DNA from: Myxococcales bacterium
GTDB lineage: Bacteria > Myxococcota > Polyangia > Polyangiales > Polyangiaceae
Length of the DNA stretch: 13,983 bases
Assembly: GCA_003151595.1 (NCBI GenBank)
Contig: PLXW01000158.1
Span: forward strand, 1-13,983
Reading direction: 5' to 3'
The stretch's first letter is position 1, and every line of letters starts with the position of its first letter. The position numbers were made by a program, and so were the translations under genes. Positions 13,783-13,983 of this stretch are shown in pieces. The notes beneath the pieces were generated by a model. That model made no database searches and was not told where the DNA came from. It saw nothing but the letters and a program-made list of their open reading frames with translations.

Positions 13783-13983
13783 GAGCGCCAGGGTCGGGCG
13801 GGGTCTCGGCGAGCGCCTCGGTCACGAGCTTCGACGGCTCGTCGCTGGCGACGCACCACAGCTGGTGAGCGGCGCGCGTTGCGGCGACGTAGAGCGCGTG
13901 GCGCGCGTGCGGCGACGACTGCGGGTACGAGGTCGCGGTTGTGTCGAGCAGGATGACTTCGTCGAACTCGAGCCCCTTGGTCT
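13772..13983 (-). CDS. UvrD/Rep-type helicase, C-terminal end (runs off right edge)
   Basis: Seen: the last 70 codons on the minus strand, ending at TAA (13772-13774). The text begins TKGLEFDEVILLDT, the motif V region of superfamily-1A helicases (usually KGLEFD). It continues to ARHALYVAATRAAHQLWCV, the motif VI region with the LYVAxTRA signature and its ATP-contacting Arg. After motif VI comes a short tail of about 25 residues (ASDEPSKLVTEALAETPPDP). Family knowledge: these motifs occur in UvrD, Rep, PcrA, AddA/RecB and the HelD type that removes RNA polymerase from DNA. The short tail after motif VI is more like HelD or a compact UvrD-like ATPase than full UvrD or RecB, but this cannot be decided from the fragment. 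The stop codon lies in the right arm of the candidate dif site. Confidence 0.88.
   Translation of the reverse strand, partial: TKGLEFDEVILLDTTATSYPQSSPHARHALYVAATRAAHQLWCVASDEPSKLVTEALAETPPDPGAQLT

Noticed and set aside
13774..13956. Short plus-strand open frame at the right edge
   Set aside because: Antisense to the helicase motif V/VI region, which is clearly coding on the minus strand.

Overview
The window is about 14 kb of very GC-rich DNA, roughly 70% by eye. It is densely coding, has many GTG starts, and carries eukaryotic-type Ser/Thr kinases, a sulfatase-type/HEAT fusion and an NtrC-family regulator next to a BAM-complex lipoprotein. This mix points to a Gram-negative member of the Myxococcota (Polyangia/Myxococcia type). 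I cannot name a genus. No stretch longer than about 110 bases lacks a gene, and I see no tRNA, rRNA, IS element or CRISPR array.

Layout, left to right. (1) 1-2105: the N-terminus of a Ser/Thr kinase runs leftward off the edge. It is divergent from dut (dUTPase), which is followed 25 bases later by a membrane-anchored pseudokinase. (2) 2113-4858, minus strand: a 97-aa unknown protein, then bamD, then an NtrC-type sigma-54 activator/response regulator, probably co-transcribed. (3) 4903-10327, plus strand: greA, recG and a multi-TM alkaline-phosphatase/sulfatase-superfamily protein with HEAT-like repeats. The three genes overlap by 4 bases at each junction. (4) 10342-11025, minus strand: a soluble protein of uncertain family, perhaps DUF2378/V4R-like. 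(5) 11111-13662, plus strand: a single-TM TPR protein (YfgM-like) overlapping a BamB-like eight-bladed lipoprotein, the same order as yfgM-bamB in E. coli. (6) 13663-13983: a 109-base gap, then the C-terminal end of a UvrD-type helicase on the minus strand.

The most striking element is at 13755-13782: a 28-bp AT-rich site with the architecture of a XerC/XerD dif site. It has an 11-bp XerC-like arm ending CGCATAA, a 6-bp centre, and an 11-bp XerD-like arm TTATGTCAACT. It sits between convergent genes and supplies the helicase stop codon. If correct, it marks the chromosome-dimer resolution site, hence the replication terminus region, or a dif-type attachment site used by a Xer-exploiting element.

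Functionally the window combines outer-membrane protein assembly (BamD, BamB-like, YfgM-like), nucleotide and genome maintenance (dUTPase, RecG, the helicase, GreA) and signalling (kinase, pseudokinase, NtrC-type regulator). Two of the three convergent gene pairs end in compact hairpins whose arms contain both stop codons, probably serving as shared terminators.
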